Source: Undibacterium sp. Jales W-56 (GTDB lineage Bacteria; Pseudomonadota; Gammaproteobacteria; Burkholderiales; Burkholderiaceae_D). From it: a stretch of 64,000 bases of DNA. Positions 54,931 to 63,022 of the stretch are shown one piece after another (position 1 is the first letter of the stretch; every line of letters starts with the position of its first letter). The DNA lies in assembly GCF_025548535.1 (NCBI RefSeq), contig NZ_JAJLQW010000001.1:372001-436000 (forward strand), given 5' to 3'. The notes under the pieces were generated by a model. That model searched no databases. It saw only the letters and a program-made list of their open reading frames with translations, and was not told the DNA's origin. The translations under genes were made by a program, and so were the position numbers.

Positions 54931-55179
54931 TTAATAATCAAATTTCAATTCGCCGACAAGGCTGCGTTGCAAATAAGGAGGGAAGGCCCAATATTTTGTG
55001 GCGGGGGGATACATGGAAATATCATAGGGCGCGACTATCGCACACGGATTGCGCCACATAAAGTCAGATAAGTCCGTGGGGCGGTAAGCCGGGTGGGTGC
55101 AATAACGCGGATAAACCAACAGTATGAGCGGCAAAACAGTCAATTTATGCAATTCCGCAGCGCTTGAAACAAAATACAA
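54931..55179 (-). CDS. Possible small protein or gene remnant, 82 aa
   Basis: The frame has a hydrophobic stretch (LTVLPLILLVYPRYC) and an aromatic C-terminus (YPPATKYWAFPPYLQ). No family is recognised, and the Shine-Dalgarno is poor. It may be a decayed gene next to the MITE, or a random frame. Confidence 0.2.
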   Translation of the reverse strand: MYFVSSAAELHKLTVLPLILLVYPRYCTHPAYRPTDLSDFMWRNPCAIVAPYDISMYPPATKYWAFPPYLQRSLVGELKFDY

Positions 55180-55307
55180 CGGACAGCTTTTTTCAGCGCA
55201 GCTAGAATGCGTGGCATAAGTTCATCTTCAGGTCACAAAGCGATGGTAGAAAAAACGGCTTGTACTGAACTACTTACGATTTCTTTTGATTAGCCACAAG
55301 GGTTTTT

Positions 55308-56633
55308 ATGCACAAGCGTCGTCCATCAATCTCATTACTCTCACTTCTCGCCGCCAGTCTTGCATTCACCACGCTGCAAGCAGCGAATGCCGCGGTTGAT
55401 GAAAAATCAACGAAGACGGTGGCAATCAAGGCCGGCAGATTAATCGATGTAGAAACGGCACAGGTACTGAGCGATCAGGTCATCATCGTCAAGGGCGAAC
55501 ATATTATTGCGGTTGGATCCATCAAGAGCACGGCAATTCCTGCCGGTGCGCAGATCGTGGATTTGTCCAACGCCACTGTGTTGCCGGGCTTGATCGATGC
55601 GCACACGCATCTGACGAGCAATCCGCATGAGCATGGTTATGCCGGTATGGGCACCTCGAATATCCGCGCCGCCTTGTACGGTGTGCGCGCTGCGCGCGAT
55701 ACCCTGAATGCGGGCTTTACCGCAGTCCGTAATGTCGGTGCCGATGGGTATGGCGACGTGGCTTTGCGCGACGCGATCAATGACGGCGACATCGTCGGTC
55801 CGCGCATGCTGGTCTCGGCTTATGCCATCGGTATCATGGGTGGTCATTGCGATAATAATTTATTGCCGGCCGACTACAACGATGTCGGCAAAGGTGTGGC
55901 CGACGGTCCCTGGGCGGCCCGTGCCAAAGTCCGCGAAATGGCGAAATTCGGTGCCGACCTGATCAAAATCTGTGCCACCGGCGGTGTGTTGTCCAAAGGC
56001 GATGCCGCCGGGGCGCAGCAATATACGCTGGAAGAAATGCAGGCGATTGTGTCCGAAGCGCATAAGCTGGGTCGTAAAGTCGCCGCGCATGCCCACGGCG
56101 CCAGCGGCATTAACGATGCTTTGCGTGCCGGTGTCGATTCCATCGAACACGCCAGTCTGATCGACGCAGAAGGCATGCGCCTGGCCAAAGAGAAGGGCAC
56201 CTGGCTGGTGATGGATATTTATAACGATGACTATATTCTCGGTGAAGGTGAAAAAGCCGGGTTCCTGCCAGAATCGCTCGCCAAGGAAAAAGAGATCGGC
56301 CAGTTACAGCGCGATAATTTCCGCAAGGCGTTTGAATACGGCGACAAAATGGCTTTCGGCAGCGATGCCGGCGTGTATCCGCACGGCGACAATGCCAGAC
56401 AATTCTTTTACATGGTCAAATACGGCATGACGCCGATGCAGGCCATCCAGGCTGCGACCATCAATGCCGCCGATTTATTGGGATGGAAAAAAACCATAGG
56501 CAGTATAAAAGCCGGAAAGTTTGCGGATATCATTGCGGTTTTCGGCGATCCTTTGCGCGATGTCACCACCTTGACCAAGGTGGAGTTCGTGATGAAGGGC
56601 GGCGAAATGGTCAAAGTACCTGCGGCACAATAA
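55308..56633 (+). CDS. Exported amidohydrolase (Xaa-Pro dipeptidase / imidazolonepropionase-like)
   Basis: 441 aa with a signal peptide (about 1-28, LLAASLAFTTLQAANA). Amidohydrolase superfamily metal motifs are VLPGLIDAHTHLTS (HxH), a carboxylated-Lys candidate in LIKICATGGVLSKGD, KVAAHAHGASGINDALRAGVDSIEHAS (two His) and MAFGSDAGVYPHGDNARQF (Asp). The C-terminal DIIAVFGDPLRDVTTL segment is the beta-sandwich return. It probably hydrolyses dipeptides or related amides in the periplasm. The APC permease gene follows by 79 bp, suggesting cleavage of a peptide outside and import of the amino acid. Confidence 0.87.
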   Translation: MHKRRPSISLLSLLAASLAFTTLQAANAAVDEKSTKTVAIKAGRLIDVETAQVLSDQVIIVKGEHIIAVGSIKSTAIPAGAQIVDLSNATVLPGLIDAHTHLTSNPHEHGYAGMGTSNIRAALYGVRAARDTLNAGFTAVRNVGADGYGDVALRDAINDGDIVGPRMLVSAYAIGIMGGHCDNNLLPADYNDVGKGVADGPWAARAKVREMAKFGADLIKICATGGVLSKGDAAGAQQYTLEEMQAIVSEAHKLGRKVAAHAHGASGINDALRAGVDSIEHASLIDAEGMRLAKEKGTWLVMDIYNDDYILGEGEKAGFLPESLAKEKEIGQLQRDNFRKAFEYGDKMAFGSDAGVYPHGDNARQFFYMVKYGMTPMQAIQAATINAADLLGWKKTIGSIKAGKFADIIAVFGDPLRDVTTLTKVEFVMKGGEMVKVPAAQ

Positions 56634-56712
56634 TCCTGGCCAGGTAGCAGAACATGGCCGCGATCAGCGGTTTTGCCGGACATCCCTTATTTATAAAAAA
56701 AAGGACATTCTT

Positions 56713-58188
56713 TTGAGACAGCAAACATTTGGGCAGCAACTGATACGCACCAAGCCAGTTGACAGCAGCAAGGAAGGCGAGGAACGTAACAGCAACGGCT
56801 TGCATCGTTCGCTGGGATTGTTTTCGCTCACCATGATCGGCGTCGGCGCCACCATCGGCACCGGGATTTTTTTCACAATGGTGGAAGCGGTGCCTAAGGC
56901 CGGACCATCGGTGATCCTGTCTTTCATCCTGGCGGCTGTGACGGCGGGTTTGACGGCATTGTGCTACGCCGAACTGTCATCGCGGATTCCGGCATCGGGT
57001 TCATCGTATTCGTATGCGTATGCGACTGTCGGTGAGTTTGCTGCATATATCGTGGCGGCATGCCTGCTGCTCGAATACGGACTGGCGGCCAGCGCCACGG
57101 CGGTCGGCTGGTCGGCTTACCTGAATAACTTCCTGAGCAATGCGGTCGGCTGGCAAATTCCCGAGATGCTGCGTTCACCGATGATCGTGGCGGGCGCCAA
57201 AGGCGTCGAGATTCATTCGGGGCAAATCAATCTGCCGCCGATTATCCTGGTAATTGTGTGCGGCTTCCTGCTATTGCGCGGTACCAAAGAATCGGCGACG
57301 GTCAACGCCATCATGGTGATGATTAAACTGGTGATCCTGAGCTTCTTCGCGTTTATCGCTTTCTCCGGTTTTAATCCTGAACATTTCACGCCTTTCTTTA
57401 ATCAGGACAACAGCAAGGGACTGGCGGGCATGGCGGGCGTGACTGCGGCAGCCGGCACCGTGTTCTTTTCGTTCATCGGTCTCGATACCGTCGCGACGGC
57501 GGGCGAAGAAGTGAAGAACCCTAAGCGCAATGTACCGCTGGCGATCCTGGCCGCGCTGGTGATCGTGACGGTATTTTATTTACTGGTCGCAGTGGCGGCC
57601 TTGGGGGCGCAGCCTGCTAGCATGTTTGAAGGCCAGGAGGCGGGTTTATCCGTGATTTTGCAAAACGTCACCGGTAAGGCGTGGCCGGCACTGATCTTGT
57701 CGGCGGGGGCGGTGATCTCGGTATTCAGCGTGACTCTGGTGACGATCTACGGCCAGACCCGTATTCTGTATGCGATCAGCAAAGATGGCTTGATTTCACC
57801 CTCCTTCCAAAAAGTCAGTGCACGTACCCAAACGCCAGTCAGCAATACCGTCATCGTCTGTCTGGTCGTCGGTATTGTGGCCGGACTGGTCGATGCCACC
57901 TTCTTATGGGACATGGTCAGCATGGGAACCCTGGTCGCCTTCATGGTGGTTTCGGTCGCGGTGCCGGTGATGCGTAGTAAAGGCATCGGCGCGGACAGCA
58001 ACGGATTTCGGGTGCCGCTCGGTCCTTACCTGTTGCCCGGTTTAAGTATTCTGGCTTGTCTGTACATCGTCAAAGATTTGCCGCCAACGACGTACTGGGT
58101 ATTTTGTATCTGGATGACGATTGCGGTAGCGATTTATTTTTTGTACGGGATGCGTCATTCGCGACTGCATCCCGACCGCAGAAAATAA
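56713..58188 (+). CDS. APC family amino acid permease (cationic amino acid transporter type)
   Basis: 491 aa from a TTG at 56713 with AAGGA 7 bases upstream. About 12 TM segments are visible, beginning SLGLFSLTMIGVGATIGTGIFF, which contains the GxGxGIF substrate motif. SFIGLDTVATAGEEVKNPKRNVP is the conserved APC TM6/loop signature. It probably imports amino acids; exact specificity is unknown. It follows the exported amidohydrolase gene and may share its transcript. Confidence 0.88.
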   Translation: MRQQTFGQQLIRTKPVDSSKEGEERNSNGLHRSLGLFSLTMIGVGATIGTGIFFTMVEAVPKAGPSVILSFILAAVTAGLTALCYAELSSRIPASGSSYSYAYATVGEFAAYIVAACLLLEYGLAASATAVGWSAYLNNFLSNAVGWQIPEMLRSPMIVAGAKGVEIHSGQINLPPIILVIVCGFLLLRGTKESATVNAIMVMIKLVILSFFAFIAFSGFNPEHFTPFFNQDNSKGLAGMAGVTAAAGTVFFSFIGLDTVATAGEEVKNPKRNVPLAILAALVIVTVFYLLVAVAALGAQPASMFEGQEAGLSVILQNVTGKAWPALILSAGAVISVFSVTLVTIYGQTRILYAISKDGLISPSFQKVSARTQTPVSNTVIVCLVVGIVAGLVDATFLWDMVSMGTLVAFMVVSVAVPVMRSKGIGADSNGFRVPLGPYLLPGLSILACLYIVKDLPPTTYWVFCIWMTIAVAIYFLYGMRHSRLHPDRRK

Positions 58189-58207
58189 TCTGGTTTTAAA
58201 TTGAAGA

Positions 58208-58230
58208 AGGCTCTTGTAATGCAAGAGCCT
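58208..58230 (+). terminator. Weak hairpin after the permease gene
   Basis: AGGCTCTTG (58208-58216), loop TAATG, CAAGAGCCT (58222-58230), followed only by TTGC, so termination may be partial and creA may be read through. Confidence 0.5.
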
Positions 58231-58276
58231 TTGCTGCATCTGAGGCTGGAATTTCTATTTTATATAAGGGAATATC

Positions 58277-58765
58277 ATGATGATGAAAAATCTATGTGCG
58301 CGGTTTTTATTACCTCTAGGTTCGGCAATGCTGCTGGCAAGTGTCGCGCATGCTGAAGTGATCGGCAGTGTCGATACGGCGTTCATCCTGATCGGCCCGG
58401 ATCACAAGATCGTGGTCGAAGCCTATGACGACCCCAAGGTAGATGGCGTGACCTGCTATGTGTCGCGCGCCAAGACCGGCGGCATCAAAGGGGCATTCGG
58501 TCTGGCGGAGGACAAGGCGGAAGCATCGATCGCCTGTCGTCAGGTCGGGCCTATCAGTTTTCCCAAACCCTTAGCGCAACAGGAAGAAGTGTTCAGCGAA
58601 CGGCTCTCCGTCCTGTTCAAAAAATTACGCATCGTCAGGGTGGTGGACAGTAAGCGCAATGCGCTGGTGTATTTAACTTACTCCGATCGTTTGGTGGATG
58701 GCTCGCCAAAGAATAGCGTGACAGCGGTTCCCATAGATAAGGCGATTGCGATTCCGTTGAAATAG
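58277..58765 (+). CDS. creA: CreA family protein
   Basis: 162 aa, the usual CreA size, with a signal peptide ([22 protein letters not shown]). The family core is [65 protein letters not shown]. Function is unknown. GGGAATATC precedes the ATG. A long-armed hairpin (CCCGCAAGC at about 58790, GCTTGCGGG at about 58844) lies after the gene. Confidence 0.92.
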   Translation: MMMKNLCARFLLPLGSAMLLASVAHAEVIGSVDTAFILIGPDHKIVVEAYDDPKVDGVTCYVSRAKTGGIKGAFGLAEDKAEASIACRQVGPISFPKPLAQQEEVFSERLSVLFKKLRIVRVVDSKRNALVYLTYSDRLVDGSPKNSVTAVPIDKAIAIPLK

Positions 58766-58916
58766 GGAGCGATCTTTCGGCAGAAAGGAACCCGCAAGCC
58801 GGATGCGGCTTTCAGAGGCATTTCGTGCCAACAGACGCACCCAGCTTGCGGGTTCATTTTAATATCAAACGCCATCGCGCCAGTTATTCTCTTGCTTTTT
58901 CTCTGTGCTTCGGTGG

Positions 58917-60425
58917 TTATTTATACGGAATTGGGGGGGCGCTCTGCGTGGTTCCTGGTCTGGCCAGCAGGCAGGTCGAGAAATCTTCAAAGGCGCCATA
59001 ACTCGGTGTTGGCGGGCGTGTACTGTCGCATAAGTCCGGCAGATCTGCCAGAGTGACAGAGCGATGCGGCAGCTTATCTTTGGACATGAAATTGGCTGCC
59101 TCGGCTTGCAGAAACAGGCTGCGCAGCGGATGGTAACCGAGATACAGCAGCGCAATCGGGGTTTCCCTATTGTCCTTGCTGCGTAACAAGCCGTCGTCCC
59201 GGCTACGGATCGGCCCATCGACCAGATTGCCTTCTACGTCTGCGCTGCTCTCGGGGAACCGTATCGTCACTCCGGCGGTATCGATCACGGTATTGTGCAA
59301 AATCACACTGGCTGCAGCGCGATTCAGATAAATCCCATCGTCAGAGCATGAGGCAATCAGATTCGCCTGGACGATACTTTTATCTTGTTCGGTGATGCAC
59401 CTGCGGTCGCGGCAATAGTCTTTTCCCGTGCCGCCGCCGCCGAGCGATAAGCCGACACGTTGTCCGGCAGCGCCTCGTAACAGGTGTTCGCACAAGACGA
59501 TATTTTGTTCAAACTTATTCCCCGAGCCGGCACCTTTGGCAAACGCGCCATAGCTGATCCTGTCGCCCTGATCCTTGATAAAGTCGGTAATCAGATTGCG
59601 CCGTATCACCCAGTTGCTGGCTGCAACCAGGTCAATCAAGGTCACCGGTGCGCTGGTTTTTCTGGCGCTGGTATTGCTCAGGGTATTTCCCTCAATCAGG
59701 CCAAAATCCGGCATGCGGCCGTCGCTGCCGTTGATTTTAAAATGCGCGTTGAAGTCCCGTATCGTATTGTTCGAGGCGGTAAAATGGTTGGCGCCGCCAG
59801 TCACATGAAACGCATGTTCGCAGTTTTCATGGTGCTGGCAGACACCGCGGATAGACAGGTTTTCAAACGTCCAATAAGGTGCCGAGACTTGAAATCCTTC
59901 CCCCAGATTAAATTCCAAAAATACCGTGCCAGCTTGTATTGCCCGCACCGTGATGCGGTTGCCCGCCGTGCCTGGACGATTGGCGATCAAAGGTGTCCCG
60001 ACCACATGGTAGGTGCCGGGCATGATCGTAATCAGGTCGCCGGCATTGGCCTTGCTCAGCGCAGCGACTAATTGCGCGCTGGATGTCACCAGAATATCGC
60101 TACGGTTATCTACAGATCGATCTGCCTCATGCCGCGCAGCATGGCGTTGATCCCGTGGGCTTGTCTGGGCGCCGATGATGGTCGGGCTGTTCTGATGCGG
60201 CTTGCTGGCACCGCGATCTAACAGCATCAAGGCCTTGCCTACCCACTCCCCGGTTTTGATGATGAGAGGATTGTGATCAGAGGTCCTGCGCTCAACATAG
60301 GGGGACAGCGCGCGCGGCGTTACTCCCGACTTTTGCAGATAATAAATGACGGCGCCGCCCACCAGCATCGTCAAGACGACCAGTGCAATCACATAGCGAA
60401 GGTAAGAACGGATTTTGCTACGCAT
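58917..60425 (-). CDS. Membrane-anchored parallel beta-helix protein (polysaccharide lyase-like)
   Basis: 502 aa. One TM anchor lies at about 9-30 (YVIALVVLTMLVGGAVIYYL), then a Ser/Arg-rich linker. A right-handed beta-helix follows: TSSAQLVAALSKANAGDLITIMPGTYHV, then repeated strands with Asn/Thr turns (FTASNNTIRDFNAHFKI, GLIEGNTLSNT, WVIRRNLITDFI, IVQANLIASCSDDGIYLNRAAASVILHNTVID). It resembles PL6/chondroitinase B-like or pectin-lyase fold proteins, but no lyase catalytic residues can be confirmed. Cys pairs (CQHHENC, CRDRRC) may form disulphides. The substrate is unknown. Confidence 0.7.
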   Translation of the reverse strand: MRSKIRSYLRYVIALVVLTMLVGGAVIYYLQKSGVTPRALSPYVERRTSDHNPLIIKTGEWVGKALMLLDRGASKPHQNSPTIIGAQTSPRDQRHAARHEADRSVDNRSDILVTSSAQLVAALSKANAGDLITIMPGTYHVVGTPLIANRPGTAGNRITVRAIQAGTVFLEFNLGEGFQVSAPYWTFENLSIRGVCQHHENCEHAFHVTGGANHFTASNNTIRDFNAHFKINGSDGRMPDFGLIEGNTLSNTSARKTSAPVTLIDLVAASNWVIRRNLITDFIKDQGDRISYGAFAKGAGSGNKFEQNIVLCEHLLRGAAGQRVGLSLGGGGTGKDYCRDRRCITEQDKSIVQANLIASCSDDGIYLNRAAASVILHNTVIDTAGVTIRFPESSADVEGNLVDGPIRSRDDGLLRSKDNRETPIALLYLGYHPLRSLFLQAEAANFMSKDKLPHRSVTLADLPDLCDSTRPPTPSYGAFEDFSTCLLARPGTTQSAPPIPYK

Positions 60426-60490
60426 AAGAGTTGACTATGGTGACTGCCAGATCATGAAGATGGATGATTTAATCGGTTCGATGAATTTGT

Positions 60491-61267
60491 TTAACTGAGT
60501 AAGGACTCGATGCGATATCTGAGTAAGCCCAGCCATTCATATAAAGCATAGTGCGAGCGGCGCATATTTTCCGCTGTAGCGAACAGGTTCCAGGATTCAC
60601 CTTCGGAATCCGCCAGAAACATGGTCGGTGCCGGCACCACTTGTAAGCCGCTTCGCTCAAACGCGATGCGCGCTCTTCGCATATGCATCGCATCGGTGAC
60701 GAGCAGGATCCGCTTTACGCCTGCTGGCTTTAAGATTGCCGCCGAGTAGCGGGCATTTTCTTCGGTGTTTCTCGCATGGTTTTCCGCCCATTGCACAGGG
60801 ATCAAAAAATCCTGTTCCAGCGCACGCTGCATACCGGCGGCGAGTGTTTCCGTATTGCCGCTGTCCTGACCCAGTCCCCCTGTCACCAGAATCGGCAAGC
60901 CAGTAGCGTGATACAGGTGCGCACCGTATCTGATACGCGCCAGTGCGATGTGATCAGGAATATCCTGGCCGTTATACTCGGGGCTATGCGCTACCCTGCC
61001 GGCGGTCAAAATAACAATGGCATCCGCCTGTGTATTTTTGCCCGATGAGAGCGCCGCCTCCAGCGACTCCAATGGCCGCACCAGCAGCCAGGAGCCGAAT
61101 CCGGTACTGATAAAGAATAATAAAAATACCGCGCTGATACGCAAAATCTGCCCCAAACGCGGACGCCATTGACTGAGCAGCATGCCGATCAGATAGATTA
61201 AAAACAGACTGAATGGCGGTAACACAAGAATTTTTGCGAAAGTCGCTAGTATTACGCTGATGTGCAT
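60491..61267 (-). CDS. YdcF/ElyC family protein (DUF218) with two TM helices
   Basis: About 258 aa from the ATG at 61267 (MHISVILATFAKILVLPPFSLFLIYLIGMLLS); the longer frame to 61399 has no ribosome site. Two N-terminal TM helices precede a DUF218 domain with DAIVILTAGR, LARIRYGAHLYHATGLPILVTGGLGQDSGNTETLAAGM, ENHARNTEENARYSAAIL and ILLVTDAMHMRRARIAFERSGLQVVPAPT. Such proteins (ElyC, SanA) act in envelope integrity; the reaction is unknown. Confidence 0.87.
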   Translation of the reverse strand: MHISVILATFAKILVLPPFSLFLIYLIGMLLSQWRPRLGQILRISAVFLLFFISTGFGSWLLVRPLESLEAALSSGKNTQADAIVILTAGRVAHSPEYNGQDIPDHIALARIRYGAHLYHATGLPILVTGGLGQDSGNTETLAAGMQRALEQDFLIPVQWAENHARNTEENARYSAAILKPAGVKRILLVTDAMHMRRARIAFERSGLQVVPAPTMFLADSEGESWNLFATAENMRRSHYALYEWLGLLRYRIESLLS

Positions 61268-61519
61268 AGGATCTTTAAGTGATGATAAGCATATTAAGAC
61301 TTGCACAAAAAATAACCGCAGTACCGTAAAGGGTATAGAAGAGCTATTTTCTTGATTTTGCGCCAATCCAAAATATATACAATGTGTGCAAATTGTCACT
61401 GAGATTTGATTTGAGTGACAAGAAAAAATACACTCGTTCAGGTGAAATCGGCTTTGGCGTGCGTAATTACCTCAAATAATGCATGAAGGAAATGATTGCG
61501 CCTTAGAATAGAGGATTGC

Positions 61520-62404
61520 GTGATAAATTTGAAGAATTCAATGAACACATCCATTGCGCCGGGTAAAACCACGGAACAGTCTGTCGATGCTTTGCTAAAG
61601 ACCATACGTATTCCGCCGCGACCCAGCCTGCTCGCCGATGTACAGCAAGAAATGGCCTGCCCGGATCCCAGCCCCCGGCGCCTGGCAAAAATTATTGCCA
61701 ACGATGTCGCACTGGCGGGTTCCCTGATGAAATTAACGAATTCGTCTTTTTTCGGCTTGCGCTTGAAAGCGACATCGGTGGATCATGCCGTGGATTTGCT
61801 GGGGCTTGGACAGTGCGGTTTGCTGATGACCGGCATCATCGCGCGTCAGGCCGTCGTGGTGCAGGGCCACTCTCTGGTCAAGTTCTGGGATTTTTCCAGC
61901 AAGCGGGCGCAGGCGATGGTGTATCTGGCAAGCCGTATCCGTGTATGTCCGATTGATCTGGCGCATACTTTTGGCTTGTTTTGCGATATCGGCATCCCCT
62001 TGATGCTGGAGCGTTTTCCCGATTATTCGACCACTCTGGCATTGGCGAATAATGAATTTGTCCAGCGATTTACCGATATAGAAGACGAAAAACATGCCTG
62101 CAATCATGCCGCCATTGGTTCGCTGATGGCGCGTACCTGGGGTTTGCCCGAACATGTCTCAACGGGCATTTTGCTGCATCACGATTATGCCGTGCTCGAA
62201 GACACAGCAACGCCGGAAATCGTGCGTTCTCTGATTGCGCTGGCCCTGATGTCTGAATACGGAATTCAGAAATATCACGGACAAGAGTTGTCGGTGGAGT
62301 GGGAAAAAGGCGGTGCGCTGGCCTGCGGCTTTTTAGGTCTGTCGATGGACGAGGCCGCCGACAAGTTCGATGAATTGAACGAGATATTTAATACGGCAGG
62401 CTAG
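61520..62404 (+). CDS. HDOD domain protein
   Basis: 294 aa from a GTG at 61520 with GAGG 5 bases upstream; the ATG at 61541 is the alternative. HDOD is a degenerate HD relative. RIPPRPSLLADVQQEMACPDPSPRRLAKIIANDVALAGSLMKLTNSSFFGL is the typical opening, followed by VDHAVDLLGLGQC and HTFGLFCDIGIPLMLERFP. The metal-binding HD pair is not kept, so it is probably a signalling or scaffold protein rather than an enzyme. It fits the signalling-rich content of the window. Confidence 0.85.
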   Translation: MINLKNSMNTSIAPGKTTEQSVDALLKTIRIPPRPSLLADVQQEMACPDPSPRRLAKIIANDVALAGSLMKLTNSSFFGLRLKATSVDHAVDLLGLGQCGLLMTGIIARQAVVVQGHSLVKFWDFSSKRAQAMVYLASRIRVCPIDLAHTFGLFCDIGIPLMLERFPDYSTTLALANNEFVQRFTDIEDEKHACNHAAIGSLMARTWGLPEHVSTGILLHHDYAVLEDTATPEIVRSLIALALMSEYGIQKYHGQELSVEWEKGGALACGFLGLSMDEAADKFDELNEIFNTAG

Positions 62405-62435
62405 GACACTCGATGTGTCAGACGACCATAATACC

Positions 62436-62630
62436 TTATGGCCGTCCGCCAAATAATCGTGCTGGCAACATGACAATGGCACGCAACAATTCAAAGACGC
62501 CTTCGACTGCGATGCCGAGCAATCTGAATGGCAAACAAAGCAGCCAGACCAGCGGGTACAGCAGCAGCGCCAGCAAGGCCAGTGGCCAGCACACGATAAA
62601 TAAAAGTATCCAGAGTAAAAAGCTCATCAT
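62436..62630 (-). CDS. Small hydrophobic membrane protein, 64 aa
   Basis: Start at ATG 62630 with AAGG 7 or so bases upstream. Nearly the whole chain is hydrophobic (MSFLLWILLFIVCWPLALLALL; LVWLLCLPFRLLGIAVEGVFELLRAIVML), giving two TM or membrane-lying helices with an end LPARLFGGRP. No known function. It lies 13 bp after a 29-aa membrane-protein gene, so the two are probably an operon. Confidence 0.65.
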   Translation of the reverse strand: MMSFLLWILLFIVCWPLALLALLLYPLVWLLCLPFRLLGIAVEGVFELLRAIVMLPARLFGGRP

Positions 62631-62643
62631 CAGGTAGCCTTGA

Positions 62644-62733
62644 TTATGCGAGTAATTGGTGTAACAGACTGCTGATCATGACCAGAGCGATAGAGGCGAT
62701 AACCACGCCATCCATATTTTCTGCAAGTTTCAT
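62644..62733 (-). CDS. Tiny single-TM membrane protein, 29 aa
   Basis: The ATG at 62733 is preceded by AAAGGA with 7-base spacing (AAAGGAAATCGTATG). The peptide starts MKLAENMDGVVIASIALVMI and ends SSLLHQLLA. It has one hydrophobic helix with a short polar start, like known small regulatory or subunit membrane proteins. It stops at 62644, 13 bp before the 64-aa gene. The ribosome site, TM composition and tight spacing support translation. Confidence 0.6.
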   Translation of the reverse strand: MKLAENMDGVVIASIALVMISSLLHQLLA

Positions 62734-62768
62734 ACGATTTCCTTTCAGGGGCGGTTGATGTGACGGTA

Positions 62769-62837
62769 GGTAACTTCTGAAAACCCCATACTTTGCGCCT
62801 GGCGCTGCATCTCGATTAAAGGGTTCTTAGGAGTTCC
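62769..62837. mobile_element. MITE-like interspersed repeat, copy C (internally deleted, ~69 bp)
   Basis: Left end GGTAACTTCTGAAAACCCC, right end GGGTTCTTAGGAGTTCC, and the shared block GCGCTGCATCTCGATTAAA. The central hairpin and CTCGAGCGC segment of copies A and B are missing. It lies only 36 bp upstream of the 29-aa gene and may form part of its promoter. Confidence 0.7.
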
Positions 62838-62958
62838 TGTACTGTAGTCATATCGTCTGATGAGCGCCAACTGCTTGCGACGAAATGCAAATTCTCAGGT
62901 TTAATCGAGCGGATTTACAGGATGGGTGGCGAGCGTCTTGTATGAGTCGATCTTGGTT

Positions 62959-62980
62959 ATAATGCCGGCTCCGGCATTAT
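62959..62980. repeat. Near-perfect palindrome
   Basis: ATAATGCCGG-CT-CCGGCATTAT: 10-bp arms with only 2 bases between. It may serve as terminator of the kinase gene read on the - strand, or as a protein-binding site. Confidence 0.4.
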
Positions 62981-63022
62981 GGCGGCGATCATCGTCAAGA
63001 GTGGTTTCAAGCTTGACAGACC

